NCBI RefSeq assembly: GCF_016907015.1
Contig: NZ_JAFBBE010000008.1
Span: forward strand, 89,847-153,846
Direction: 5' to 3'
Origin: Oceanisphaera litoralis
GTDB lineage: Bacteria; Pseudomonadota; Gammaproteobacteria; Enterobacterales; Aeromonadaceae
Length of the DNA stretch: 64,000 bases
In this document: positions 1 through 9,217 of the stretch, piece by piece
Layout of the letters: each line of letters opens with the position of its first letter
How positions within the stretch are numbered: position 1 is the first letter of the stretch
Program-made: the position numbers and the translations under genes
Notes under the pieces: model-generated
Databases searched by the model: none
What the model saw: only the letters and a program-made list of their open reading frames with translations
Told to the model about the DNA's origin: nothing

Positions 1-268
1 TGGAGTGCATGTAACGCAGCAACCAGCCGTATTCCACATCACGCATTATGTATTCGACAGAGGCGAAGGCACCCTCGCCGGAAGGGTTGTAGTTCATGGT
101 CAGCCAGACACCGGTCAGTATCTGGTTAACCAGCACCAGCATGGCCAGGGAGCCAAAGAAGTACCAGAAGTTGAAGTTTTTCGGTGCCGGATACTGACCT
201 ACGTGCTTGTTGTAGGTCGCGGTCATCGGAATCCGCTCATCGATCCAGGCTACAAGTTTACCCAGCAT
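1..268 (-). CDS. petB: Cytochrome b of the bc1 complex, N-terminal part (truncated by window edge)
   Basis: The first 89 residues of ubiquinol-cytochrome c reductase cytochrome b are encoded here; the rest runs off the left edge. The protein starts MLGKLVAWIDERIP and reaches a hydrophobic segment (WYFFGSLAMLVLVNQILTG) that matches the first transmembrane helix of cytochrome b, followed by the quinone-site region around MNYNPSGEGAFASVEYIMRD. Its ATG lies two bases after the petA stop codon, so the two genes are cotranscribed. In this family cytochrome b carries two hemes b and both quinone sites in the inner membrane. The heme ligands are mostly outside the window. Confidence 0.95.
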   Translation of the reverse strand, partial: MLGKLVAWIDERIPMTATYNKHVGQYPAPKNFNFWYFFGSLAMLVLVNQILTGVWLTMNYNPSGEGAFASVEYIMRDVEYGWLLRYMHS

Positions 269-270
269 GC

Positions 271-861
271 TTAGGCTCCTTCCTTGTCTGCGCCAACCAG
301 AATGGTGGCATCATTGACATAGTAATAAGGGGGGATCACCAGGTTCAGCGGGGCGGGTACGCTCTGGAAGACGCGACCGGCCATGTCGAACTTGGAGCCG
401 TGGCAAGGGCAGAAGAAACCAGAGGTAATCCCCTGAACCTGTTCGCCGAACGAATCCGGCAGGTAGGTGGGTGAACAGCCCAGGTGGGTACAAAGCCCTA
501 CCGCCACAAACAACTCGGGTTTGATCGAGCGGTAACCATTCTGGGCGTAATCCGGTTGTTGCGGCTGCTCGGAGGCAGGATCCCGCAGCTGGTTGTCGTG
601 CTTGGACAGGGCATCCAGGGTGTCCTGGGTGCGGCGGACTATCCAGACCGGCTTTCCTCGCCATTCCACCCGGATCAACTGACCCGGTTCGACTTTACTG
701 ACATCTACTTCTACCGGGGCTCCAGCCGCCTTTGCTTTGGCGCTGGGATTCCACGATGCGATAAAAGGCACAGCGACAAAAGCAGCTCCGACCCCACCCA
801 CAGCTGTGGTTGACCAGGTCAGAAATCTGCGGCGACCGGTATCAACTGGCGCATTGCTCAT
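271..861 (-). CDS. petA: Ubiquinol-cytochrome c reductase Rieske iron-sulfur subunit
   Basis: The 196-residue protein is the Rieske subunit, which passes electrons from ubiquinol to cytochrome c1 on the periplasmic side of the inner membrane. A twin-arginine region (RRRFL, residues 10-14) precedes a single hydrophobic N-terminal segment (about 15-36), as expected for a Tat-inserted anchor. The two 2Fe-2S binding boxes are intact: CTHLGC at 124-129 and CPCHGS at 151-156, giving the Cys/His pairs C124/H126 and C151/H154 plus the disulfide cysteines C129 and C153. It is the first gene of the pet operon, directly followed by petB, with a good sigma-70 promoter upstream at 976-1004. Length is normal for the family. 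Confidence 0.97.
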   Translation of the reverse strand: MSNAPVDTGRRRFLTWSTTAVGGVGAAFVAVPFIASWNPSAKAKAAGAPVEVDVSKVEPGQLIRVEWRGKPVWIVRRTQDTLDALSKHDNQLRDPASEQPQQPDYAQNGYRSIKPELFVAVGLCTHLGCSPTYLPDSFGEQVQGITSGFFCPCHGSKFDMAGRVFQSVPAPLNLVIPPYYYVNDATILVGADKEGA

Positions 862-975
862 CCAAAAACTCTCCCATTTGGTCTCCGCGCGTTTATTGTT
901 CGTTCCATGCTTCGAGACGGCTTATGACAACTGCGGCGGATATTATGGTTTCAATTGCCACGAAAAAACCCTGAA

Positions 976-1004
976 ATTCTAAAGAAAAGCGCGGTCTTTT
1001 ACAA
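976..1004 (-). promoter_or_regulatory. Candidate sigma-70 promoter of the pet operon
   Basis: On the minus strand a -35 TTGTAA (999-1004) and a -10 TAGAAT (976-981) are separated by 17 bases, and the start codon of petA lies about 115 bases downstream. A 7-bp inverted repeat, TGTTTCA/TGAAACA (arms 1031-1037 and 1053-1059), lies just upstream and could bind a regulator. Confidence 0.55.
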
Positions 1005-1097
1005 GGACGGCTAAAGGGTCAACAAATCACTGTTTCACAGCATAATTTGTTATGAAACAAGGATTTATTAGTGAATCCGATCCATTTCTTTCAAATA

Positions 1098-1123
1098 TAA
1101 AAAAGCCCGGGTAAACCCGGGCT
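1098..1123 (-). terminator. Rho-independent terminator of rplM-rpsI
   Basis: An 8-bp perfect stem (arms 1104-1111 and 1116-1123, AGCCCGGG/CCCGGGCT) with a 4-base loop is followed on the minus strand by a run of six U. It lies about 20 bases after the rpsI stop codon. Confidence 0.9.
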
Positions 1124-1144
1124 CTGATATAAACGCAATCCCAA

Positions 1145-1537
1145 TTAACGCTTGGAGAACTGAGGACGCTTACGTGCTTTATGCAGACCGACTTTCTTAC
1201 GTTCCACTTTACGAGCGTCACGAGTAACGAAGCCAGCCTTGCGCAGCGAACCGCGCAGGGTTTCGTCGTATTGCATCAGGGCACGAGTAATGCCGTGACG
1301 AATAGCGCCGGCCTGACCGGAAATGCCACCACCGGCAACGGTGATGAACAGATCGAATTTATCGGTCATCTCAACCAGTTCCAACGGCTGACGAACCACC
1401 ATACGGGCGGTTTCGCGACCAAAGTACTGATCCAGTGAACGTTTATTGATAACGATGTTACCGCTACCCTGCTTCACGAATACCCGTGCAGTAGAGCTTT
1501 TGCGACGACCGGTACCGTAGTATTGAGTTTCTGCCAT
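1145..1537 (-). CDS. rpsI: 30S ribosomal protein S9
   Basis: The 130-residue product is nearly identical in layout to E. coli S9: [15 protein letters not shown] at the N-terminus, a conserved core ([20 protein letters not shown]), and the basic C-terminal tail RPQFSKR that reaches into the ribosomal P site. It is the second gene of the conserved rplM-rpsI operon, 15 bases after rplM, and ends just before a strong terminator. Length equals the E. coli protein. Confidence 0.98.
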   Translation of the reverse strand: MAETQYYGTGRRKSSTARVFVKQGSGNIVINKRSLDQYFGRETARMVVRQPLELVEMTDKFDLFITVAGGGISGQAGAIRHGITRALMQYDETLRGSLRKAGFVTRDARKVERKKVGLHKARKRPQFSKR

Positions 1538-1552
1538 TTGCCTAATCCCGCC

Positions 1553-1981
1553 TTAGATGTCCAGTACTTGAGGTTGTTGCGCAGCGTGGTTGTGCTGGCC
1601 GCCGACAAAGACTTTCATCTTGCGGAACATAGCACGACCCAAGGGGCCACGTGGCAGCATGCCGCGAACGGCAGACTCAATTACCATCTCGGGCTTGCGT
1701 ACAATCAGCTTCTCGAAGCTGATGGACTTGATGCCACCCGGAAAACCGGAGTGAGAATAGTAGATTTTGCCTTCGGCTTTATTACCGGTTACCTGAATTT
1801 TCTCGGCATTGATCACGACGATGTAATCGCCACAGTCAACATGCGGAGTATATTCCGGCTTGTGCTTACCACGCAGACGGCTGGCAATCTCGGTGGCCAA
1901 ACGACCCAGAGTTTTGCCCTCTGCATCAACAACATACCAGTCACGCTTTACGGTTTCTGGCTTAGCAACAAAAGTTTTCAT
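1553..1981 (-). CDS. rplM: 50S ribosomal protein L13
   Basis: L13 is an early-assembly protein of the large subunit. The chosen start gives [23 protein letters not shown], which aligns with the E. coli N-terminus and yields 142 residues, the usual length; an upstream in-frame ATG at 1993 would add only MGLS and is not expected. Conserved blocks include [26 protein letters not shown] and the C-terminal [28 protein letters not shown] motif. It heads the rplM-rpsI operon. In E. coli this leader mediates L13 feedback control; the leader here is about 130 nt long. Confidence 0.98.
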   Translation of the reverse strand: MKTFVAKPETVKRDWYVVDAEGKTLGRLATEIASRLRGKHKPEYTPHVDCGDYIVVINAEKIQVTGNKAEGKIYYSHSGFPGGIKSISFEKLIVRKPEMVIESAVRGMLPRGPLGRAMFRKMKVFVGGQHNHAAQQPQVLDI

Positions 1982-2118
1982 GGATAAACCCAAATTACTT
2001 AAAATGAATCATACACTTGCGCACATGCGCAAAACACGACAAGACCTGTACCCCTTCGAGCACCAGTCTTCTTACAGTGATGCTGCCTCATCGACAGCTG
2101 TGTAACGTGGGCCGAGCG

Positions 2119-2147
2119 ATTATAGGTAAAGTTGCCGTAAAAATCAC
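2119..2147 (-). promoter_or_regulatory. Candidate rplM-rpsI promoter
   Basis: A perfect -10 TATAAT on the minus strand (2119-2124) lies about 138 bases upstream of the rplM start, with a weak -35 (TGATTT, about 2142-2147) at 17-bp spacing. An AT-rich perfect palindrome (2151-2176) adjoins the -35 and may serve as an UP element or operator. Confidence 0.55.
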
Positions 2148-2150
2148 CTG

Positions 2151-2176
2151 CTAATTTTAATGCCCATTAAAATTAG
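2151..2176. repeat. Perfect AT-rich palindrome upstream of the rplM promoter
   Basis: Two 12-base arms, CTAATTTTAATG and CATTAAAATTAG, are exact reverse complements separated by CC. The palindrome covers about -40 to -65 of the rplM promoter and lies after the zapE stop on the minus strand side. It has no long U tract, so it is a poor terminator; a protein-binding site or UP element is more likely. Confidence 0.5.
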
Positions 2177-2232
2177 TCGGCCCGCCCGCCCCTTCCCGGC
2201 ATCATGCCCAGATACCGGGGCGGGTATTGTGA

Positions 2233-3348
2233 CTAAGGAAGGTGCTCTCTGGCAAGATATTCGTGGGATTGCATTTCAGTCAGTCGCGACAGACAGCGTT
2301 TGAACTCGAAACCAAGCCTGCCCTCACCGTAAAGTTGCGTCATCGGTACCGACGCCGATATGATTAATTTGACGTGTCGTTCATAGAATTCATCGACCAT
2401 GGCGATAAAGCGCCGGGCCGCATCATCGCTGTCCCGGCCCATGGGGACCACGTTGGCCAGCAGTACCGAATGATAACAGCGAGCCAGCTCGATATAGTCC
2501 AGCTGGGATCGTGCCGTGCAACACAGCTCCTGAAAGTCGATATGGAGCACGCCGTCGCCTTCGGCGAGGGTCTTGAGCCGGCGATGGTTGATGTCGATCT
2601 CGGCCCCTCTGGTGCCGGGCTCGCTGGTCAGACGCTCGAAATACCGCTCGAGATTGGTCTTGGCCTCGGCATCGAGCGGCGAGTGATAAATTTCGGCCTG
2701 CTCCAGGGTACGCAGCCGGTAATCCACACCCGAGTCGACGTTGACCACCTCGCAATGTTGCTTGATAAGTGCGATGGCCGGCAGAAAACGGGCCCGCTGC
2801 AGGCCGTTTCGGTACAGATCGCCTGGCGGTATGTTGGAGGTTGCCACCAGTATGACCCCATGGCCAAACAGGTACTGGAACAGGGTGCCCAGTATCATGG
2901 CATCCGTGATGTCGGACACGAAAAATTCGTCGAAACAAATCACCCGGGCTTCCCGGGCCAGGCGCTCGGCAACCAGCTTGAGTGGATCCGCCTGTCCCTT
3001 CAGGCTCTGCAGTTCCTCATGCACCCGCACCATGAAACGGTGAAAATGTACCCTGAGCTTGTTATCGAAGGGCAGACAATCATAGAAGGTGTCCACCAGA
3101 TAGGTCTTGCCCCGGCCGACACCCCCCCAGAAGTAAAGTCCCTGTATGCTGTTCACCGGCTCCGGCTTGTTACCGGTCAACTTGTTTCCGGTCAACTTGT
3201 GCCACAGGCTGAGCCGGGGCCGAACCGGAGACGGCGCCATCAGCTCGTCAAACAGTCGCTGTAGATGTGACACCGCCAGGGCCTGAGCCGGATCGCGGAC
3301 AAAGTCGTGACGGCTGAGGTCTGACTGGTATTTTTGACTAGGGGTCAT
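2233..3348 (-). CDS. zapE: Cell division protein ZapE (AFG1-like ATPase)
   Basis: ZapE is an AFG1-family P-loop ATPase that associates with the Z-ring during constriction. The protein has Walker A GGVGRGKT (residues 75-82), Walker B ICFDEF (about 137-142), and the C-terminal region (FEFKRCLSRLTEMQS) typical of the family. I start at MTPSQKYQSDLSRHDF, giving 371 residues, close to E. coli ZapE; an open frame continues 51 codons upstream but reads hydrophobic, atypical sequence that lies in the degQ promoter region. A duplicated pentapeptide (KLTGNKLTGN, about 51-60) sits in the loop before Walker A, evidently a 15-bp in-frame duplication. It is divergent from degQ. Confidence 0.93.
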   Translation of the reverse strand: MTPSQKYQSDLSRHDFVRDPAQALAVSHLQRLFDELMAPSPVRPRLSLWHKLTGNKLTGNKPEPVNSIQGLYFWGGVGRGKTYLVDTFYDCLPFDNKLRVHFHRFMVRVHEELQSLKGQADPLKLVAERLAREARVICFDEFFVSDITDAMILGTLFQYLFGHGVILVATSNIPPGDLYRNGLQRARFLPAIALIKQHCEVVNVDSGVDYRLRTLEQAEIYHSPLDAEAKTNLERYFERLTSEPGTRGAEIDINHRRLKTLAEGDGVLHIDFQELCCTARSQLDYIELARCYHSVLLANVVPMGRDSDDAARRFIAMVDEFYERHVKLIISASVPMTQLYGEGRLGFEFKRCLSRLTEMQSHEYLAREHLP

Positions 3349-3485
3349 TAGTGTATGTAACAACTTGGCTAATAACGGGTGGTGACTGCCAGTGTAAAGG
3401 CGCCATCCCCACCCAGGCAAGTGCTGCCAAAGGCCGGGACTTGATCTCGCCAGCAAAAAACACAATAAATAATACAGACCGAATC

Positions 3486-3515
3486 GGAACTCTTGTTCCA
3501 CGCTGAAGGTCTGAA
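3486..3515 (+). promoter_or_regulatory. Candidate sigma-E promoter of degQ
   Basis: GGAACTC (3486-3492), a 17-base spacer and TCTGAA (3510-3515) closely resemble the sigma-E promoter of E. coli degP (GGAACTT, 16 bases, TCTGAA). It ends about 43 bases before the degQ ATG, in the right orientation. Assignment rests on consensus matching only. Confidence 0.5.
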
Positions 3516-3557
3516 TGAACTCTTTTTTGAAGAATCCATCGATTTAGGAGCATCTGC

Positions 3558-4916
3558 ATGAAACGTCGACTCCCCCTGGTACCCGCCCTGGCTCTGAGCC
3601 TGGGTCTGGCCATACTGCCCCTGGCTCAGGCTGCCCTGCCATTCGGTGCCGGTAGCGACATCCGCAGCCTGGCTCCGGTGCTGGAAAAAGTCACTCCCGG
3701 CGTGGTCAATATTTCGGTGTCCGGCAGCAAGGTCAGCCGCCAGGCGCTTCCCGAGCCCTTCCGCTTTTTCTTCGGCCCCGGCCTTCCCGGCGAACAGGTG
3801 CGGGAAAGACCCTTTCAGGCGCTGGGATCCGGCGTGATTATCGATGCGAAAAAAGGCTATGTCATTACCAATAACCACGTCATCGAAGACGCCGACAAAA
3901 TACTCATCACCCTGACGGACGGCCAGGAATACGAAGCCGAACTTATCGGTCGCGATAAACAAAGCGACATAGCGCTGTTGAAAGTAGATGCCAAGAATCT
4001 GGTCGAAGTCGAATTTGCCGACTCCGATCGGCTCCGGGTGGGTGACTTCGCCATCGCCATCGGCAACCCCTTCGGCCTGGGGCAGACCGTCACTTCCGGT
4101 ATCATCAGCGCCCTGGGCCGTTCCGGCCTCAACGTGGAGAATCTGGAAAACTTCATCCAGACCGATGCGGCCATCAACTCCGGTAATTCCGGTGGCGCCT
4201 TGCTGAATCTGGACGGTAAGCTGGTCGGCATCAATACCGCCATTCTCGGCCCGGGCGGCGGTAATATTGGCATCGGTTTCGCCATTCCCTCCAACATGGT
4301 CAAGAACCTGGCCGATCAAATTCTCGAATACGGCGAAGTCCGTCGTGGTGTTCTGGGCGTGATGGGCGGTGAACTGACCTCGGAGCTGGCCCGGACCTTC
4401 GGCTACCGCAGCCAGCACGGCGCCTTTGTCAGCCAGGTACTGGAAAACTCTTCCGCCGAAAAGGCGGGACTGAAAGCCGGTGACATCATCATCAGCCTGG
4501 ATGGTAAACCCATCCGTTCCTTCGGAGAGTTACGCGCCAAGGTGGCGACCATGGGTGCCGACAAAACCGTCAGCCTGGGGCTGTTCCGCGATGGCAAGGA
4601 GCAGCAGGTCGAGGTGACCCTGTCCCGGGCCGATGAAGAAAACATTCAGGCCAACACCCTGAATGAATCGCTGGAAGGCGCGCTACTGGCCCAGACCAGC
4701 GACGAAGACAGGGTGCAGGGTGTCAAGGTAGCCGAAGTAACCCCCCGCTCCCCGGCCGCCATGTCCGGCCTGGAAAAGGGCGACATCATCATCGGCGTCA
4801 ATCGCCAGCGGGTAAAGGACCTGAACGATCTGCGTCAGATAGTGCAGGAAAAGCCGGAAGTACTGGCGCTCAACATACAGCGCGGCAAATCTTCCATCTA
4901 TCTGGTACTCAGGTAA
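3558..4916 (+). CDS. degQ: Periplasmic serine endoprotease/chaperone DegQ (HtrA family)
   Basis: This 452-residue HtrA protease degrades misfolded periplasmic proteins. A signal peptide (1-25, cleavage after AQA) is followed by the trypsin-like domain with catalytic triad H107 (TNNHVIED), D137 (KQSDIALL) and S211 (NSGNSGGALLN), then two PDZ domains (about 255-345 and 365-450). Two PDZ domains and soluble export separate it from DegS, which follows. Length matches DegQ (455 in E. coli). No separate degP is seen in the window, and the sigma-E-like promoter upstream suggests this copy may serve as the stress-induced HtrA. Confidence 0.95.
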   Translation: MKRRLPLVPALALSLGLAILPLAQAALPFGAGSDIRSLAPVLEKVTPGVVNISVSGSKVSRQALPEPFRFFFGPGLPGEQVRERPFQALGSGVIIDAKKGYVITNNHVIEDADKILITLTDGQEYEAELIGRDKQSDIALLKVDAKNLVEVEFADSDRLRVGDFAIAIGNPFGLGQTVTSGIISALGRSGLNVENLENFIQTDAAINSGNSGGALLNLDGKLVGINTAILGPGGGNIGIGFAIPSNMVKNLADQILEYGEVRRGVLGVMGGELTSELARTFGYRSQHGAFVSQVLENSSAEKAGLKAGDIIISLDGKPIRSFGELRAKVATMGADKTVSLGLFRDGKEQQVEVTLSRADEENIQANTLNESLEGALLAQTSDEDRVQGVKVAEVTPRSPAAMSGLEKGDIIIGVNRQRVKDLNDLRQIVQEKPEVLALNIQRGKSSIYLVLR

Positions 4917-4924
4917 TTCAGCAA

Positions 4925-4951
4925 GGAGTGAGGGGCTCTTTCCCTCACTCC
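4925..4951 (+). terminator. Hairpin after degQ (terminator-like, no U tract)
   Basis: A perfect 10-bp stem (4925-4934, GGAGTGAGGG; 4942-4951, CCCTCACTCC) with a 7-base loop begins 9 bases after the degQ stop. No U run follows; instead the right arm merges into the heptanucleotide array. It may attenuate or stabilise the degQ message rather than terminate it. Confidence 0.4.
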
Positions 4952-5019
4952 TCACTCCTCACTCCTCACCCCTCACCCCTCACCCCTCACCCCTCACCCC
5001 TCACCCCTCACCCCTCACT
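4944..5019. repeat. Heptanucleotide tandem array, about 11 copies of CTCACYC
   Basis: Three copies of CTCACTC (4944-4964) are followed by seven of CTCACCC (4965-5013) and a partial copy, in perfect register. The array ends 40 bases before the degS start codon. Copy-number change shifts spacing by 7 bases, so it could alter degS expression. Related heptamers occur at 47430-47468 and 61139-61250. Confidence 0.9.
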
Positions 5020-5059
5020 ATGTTATGCTGTAGTCATTCGACAACAATCACCACATCCC

Positions 5060-6157
5060 ATGCGGCTAGCCTCTTTTCTCAAGTTTCTGCTTCAGGCCGG
5101 GGCCTTAGGCATCCTGATGGCCCTGATCCTGCTATTGCTGTTTCCGCAACTAAAGACCCAGCCTTTCGAGCACTGGTGGCGTAACCAGCAGGTCGGCGTG
5201 TCCAGTTTTTCCTATGCCGCCGGTCGGGCCGGCCCCGCCGTGGTCAATATTTATACCCGCAGCTTTCAACGGGGCAGCGAGTCACCCGAACTCAGCGCCA
5301 CCGGTCTGGGATCCGGCGTCATCATGTCGGATCTGGGCTATGTGCTCACCAATTACCATGTCATTGCCGATGCGGATCAGGTCATAGTCGCGTTGCAGGA
5401 TGGTCGCATTCTCGCCGGTGACGTCACCGGTTTCGATGTGCCCACGGATCTGGCGGTACTGAAAATTACCGCCGGCCAGTTGCCGGTGATCCCTCAGGAC
5501 CAGGATCTTTCCCCCCAGGTCGGCGATATTGTGCTGGCCATCGGTAACCCTTATAACGTGGGCCAGACCATTACCCAGGGCATTATCAGTGCCACCGGCC
5601 GCACCGGTCTGTCCAGCATGGGGCCGGACAGCAACGGCCGTCAGGATTTGCTGCAGACCGATGCCGCCATCAATGCCGGCAACTCCGGTGGCGCCCTGGT
5701 CAACGTCTACGGCGAGATGGTCGGCATCAATACCGCTTCCTTTCAGAGCCTGGCCCATCAGGAAAGCTACGGCATCAACTTCGCCATTCCCTATGCCCTG
5801 GCCCACCGCATCATGCAGGAGCTGATCGTCAACGGTCGGGTGATCCGGGGCTATCTGGGCATCAGTGGTGCCGATATTCCGCCGATGATGGCCCAGCTGC
5901 TCAAGCTGGGAGAACGCACCGGTATCTATGTGGAAAGGGTCAACGAGCAGGGCCCTGCAGCCAAGGCCGGCATTGCCCAGGAAGATGTGCTGATGAGTAT
6001 CGATGGCAAGGCCATTCGCAATATGCGCCATGCCATGGACATGATTGCCGAAACCCGCCCAGGTACCGACATACAGGTAACCTTGCTGCGAAAAGGCAAG
6101 ATATTGACACTAACGGTGATGATCGAAGAAGACAGCCGCTTTCAGCGGTTACGGTAA
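5060..6157 (+). CDS. degS: Outer-membrane stress sensor protease DegS
   Basis: DegS is the inner-membrane HtrA protease that makes the first cut in RseA, starting release of sigma-E. The chosen ATG gives 365 residues with an N-terminal transmembrane anchor (about 10-30, GALGILMALILLLLFP), the protease triad H100 (LTNYHVIAD), D130 (PTDLAVLK) and S209 (NAGNSGGALVN), and one PDZ domain (about 265-355). The frame stays open further upstream through the heptanucleotide array, but that would put a proline-rich repeat peptide before the anchor, which the family lacks. It follows degQ on the same strand. Confidence 0.94.
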   Translation: MRLASFLKFLLQAGALGILMALILLLLFPQLKTQPFEHWWRNQQVGVSSFSYAAGRAGPAVVNIYTRSFQRGSESPELSATGLGSGVIMSDLGYVLTNYHVIADADQVIVALQDGRILAGDVTGFDVPTDLAVLKITAGQLPVIPQDQDLSPQVGDIVLAIGNPYNVGQTITQGIISATGRTGLSSMGPDSNGRQDLLQTDAAINAGNSGGALVNVYGEMVGINTASFQSLAHQESYGINFAIPYALAHRIMQELIVNGRVIRGYLGISGADIPPMMAQLLKLGERTGIYVERVNEQGPAAKAGIAQEDVLMSIDGKAIRNMRHAMDMIAETRPGTDIQVTLLRKGKILTLTVMIEEDSRFQRLR

Positions 6158-6240
6158 AGAAAGGGATTGGGGATTAGTAAAGCGTAAAAATGGGGCTGGA
6201 AACCAGGCCAGTCCCCAGTCTCCAGTCCCCAATGACGCGG

Positions 6241-7509
<1,269 letters not shown>

Positions 7510-7770
7510 TCAGGAAGGCATAATAAATTTTCGTTCCCGCGCCCATTGCTCGGGAGTAAAGGTCTTCACGGTCAGCGCATGGATGCTGTTCTGGGCGATC
7601 AGCTCCCTCAGGGGGCCATTGACCGCCTGTTGCCGCTTGAGCCGGCTCATGTCGGTGAAATCGGCAGATACTGCTATCACCTCGAAATGGCTGCCTTCGC
7701 TTTTGATGTAAAGCTCGTCCAGCGGCAGTGCCTGCCGCAGTAAACGTTCAACTTCTTTATTCAGATCCAT
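7510..7770 (-). CDS. ibaG: BolA family protein IbaG
   Basis: This 86-residue protein has the BolA fold, with the conserved helix-strand region YIKSEGSHFEVIAVSADF and the C-terminal block NSIHALTVKTFTPEQW, where the histidine is a likely Fe-S/glutaredoxin partner ligand. Its position between mlaB and murA is the conserved place of ibaG (yrbA) in gammaproteobacteria. IbaG-type proteins work with monothiol glutaredoxins in iron-sulfur handling and are linked to acid stress. Confidence 0.93.
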   Translation of the reverse strand: MDLNKEVERLLRQALPLDELYIKSEGSHFEVIAVSADFTDMSRLKRQQAVNGPLRELIAQNSIHALTVKTFTPEQWARERKFIMPS

Positions 7771-7798
7771 GTTGGCTCCCGCTCATGTTGGCTCTCGC

Positions 7799-8074
7799 TC
7801 ATGTTGCGCTTTTGGCAGTATTGTCGACCAGTTCAAACAGGGAACTGACGCCGTATAAATCGGCCAGCGGATAAAAGCTGGCCGGGGGGGATAGCAGGGT
7901 CAGTGGCTTGTTACCGGCGGCCAGCGCCTGACTCCATTGCACCAGAAAGGCCAGACCAACCGAGTCGATCTGCTTCAGCTCGCTTAAATCCACCCGATCG
8001 GCACCGAACAGGGTTGCCCGCTCGGCCCAGTAGGCCGGCAGCATATCCCGGGTCAGTTCCCGTTCGAGCTTCAT
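7799..8074 (-). CDS. mlaB: Phospholipid transport STAS-domain protein MlaB
   Basis: The 91-residue protein is a single STAS domain; the block DLSELKQIDSVGLAFLVQWSQAL contains the family's Asp-Ser-x-Gly core. In the Mla complex MlaB sits in the cytoplasm on the ATPase MlaF and is needed for assembly and activity. Its start overlaps the mlaC stop by four bases. After the gene, the 28-base gap to ibaG contains two near-identical copies of a short GTTGGCTCYCGCTCAT motif. Confidence 0.9.
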   Translation of the reverse strand: MKLERELTRDMLPAYWAERATLFGADRVDLSELKQIDSVGLAFLVQWSQALAAGNKPLTLLSPPASFYPLADLYGVSSLFELVDNTAKSAT

Positions 8075-8712
8075 TGGGTTCTTTCCAGCGGCGTCACCGG
8101 CTTCTGGGTGTGTGCCTGCAACTGAAGGGTCACCTGGTCGATCCCATTCTGACGGATAAGACCACTCAGCTCGGCCTGTTTGGCGGACAAGAGGCTAATG
8201 CCCTCGGCCACCATGTCGAATACTCGCCACTCGCCGGTGCGGCTGTTCTGGCGAAGTTTGAACTCCAGTTTGATGGCCGGCTTGTTGGTCTCCAGTACCG
8301 AAACCGGCACCGATACCAGCTTTTCGCCCTTGGCGACGGTGCCGGTACCTATGTCCAGTTTCTGTTCCTTGTAGGCCGCCAGTGCATCGGCATAGGTCAC
8401 CACCAGGTAGTCGCTGAAGGCGGCAACAAAGCGGTCCCGCTGTTCGGGGGTGGTGTTGTTGAGCTGGTTGCCGATCACCCGAAAGGCGGAAAAACGCACA
8501 TCCACCGCCGGCAGCATTTCTTCCCGCACTATGGTGCGCAAATATTCCGGATTGGCCTTGATTTCCGCCTGCTGTCTGTTCAATCGATCGAAGGTGTTCT
8601 GGGCGACTTCATTCACCAGCACATAAGGGTTCGACAGCGTAATGGCGGCAACCAGCGGGGTCCAGAGCCCGGCCAGTATCAACAGCCCTGACATCAGTAA
8701 TTTTTTCATCAT
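8071..8712 (-). CDS. mlaC: Periplasmic phospholipid-binding protein MlaC
   Basis: MlaC shuttles phospholipids between the outer-membrane MlaA complex and the inner-membrane MlaFEDB transporter. The 213-residue protein starts with a signal peptide (MMKKLLMSGLLILAGLWTPLVAA, about 1-23) and continues into the MlaC/Ttg2D fold, with the family blocks NPYVLVNEVAQNTF and RFVAAFSDYLVVTYADAL. It lies between mlaD and mlaB. Confidence 0.95.
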   Translation of the reverse strand: MMKKLLMSGLLILAGLWTPLVAAITLSNPYVLVNEVAQNTFDRLNRQQAEIKANPEYLRTIVREEMLPAVDVRFSAFRVIGNQLNNTTPEQRDRFVAAFSDYLVVTYADALAAYKEQKLDIGTGTVAKGEKLVSVPVSVLETNKPAIKLEFKLRQNSRTGEWRVFDMVAEGISLLSAKQAELSGLIRQNGIDQVTLQLQAHTQKPVTPLERTQ

Positions 8713-8737
8713 TAGCTCCTAGGGAGTCGGCTACGGC

Positions 8738-9211
8738 TTATTTGTCGCCGATGGAATAAATGAACTTACCGATCAGCTCTTCCAGTACCAGTGCCGATTG
8801 GGTGTCCGTTATGGTATCGCCGTCCTTGAGCATGCCGATGCCCATGTCCTCATCGGCAAACCCGGGGCTCAGCCCCAGATACTGCTCACCAAGCAGACCC
8901 GAAGTCTGGATGGCCGCCGTGCTGCTTTCGGAAAATTCACCGGCGTTGCGGCTGACCGTCAGCGTCACCACCGGCACCTGATCCTTGGGATCCAGGGTTA
9001 TCTGGCTGACTCGTCCCACCACAACGCCGCCTACCTTGACCGGCGAACGCACCTTGAGACCGCCGATATTATCGAACTTGGCATAGAGGGTATAGCTTTC
9101 TCCCTGACCGTTGGCGCCAACACCGGCGACCTTGAACGCCAGCAGCAGCAAGGCACCGATGCCGGCCAGCATAAAGCAGCCGACGCTGAATTCCAGTTTG
9201 CTGTATTTCAT
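8738..9211 (-). CDS. mlaD: Inner-membrane MCE-domain protein MlaD
   Basis: The 157-residue protein has one N-terminal transmembrane helix (about 8-27, VGCFMLAGIGALLLLAFKVA) and one MCE domain (about 38-120: YTLYAKFDNIGGLKVRSPVKVGGV). MlaD forms a hexameric ring over the MlaE permease through which lipids pass. The C-terminal helix ending in LEELIGKFIYSIGDK is typical. It lies 6 bases after mlaE. Confidence 0.95.
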   Translation of the reverse strand: MKYSKLEFSVGCFMLAGIGALLLLAFKVAGVGANGQGESYTLYAKFDNIGGLKVRSPVKVGGVVVGRVSQITLDPKDQVPVVTLTVSRNAGEFSESSTAAIQTSGLLGEQYLGLSPGFADEDMGIGMLKDGDTITDTQSALVLEELIGKFIYSIGDK

Positions 9212-9217
9212 TGTTAT

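Noticed and set aside
4928..5059. Extended N-terminus of DegS through the heptamer array
   Set aside because: Would add a proline- and threonine-rich repeat peptide before the membrane anchor; the ATG at 5060 gives the normal length and anchor.
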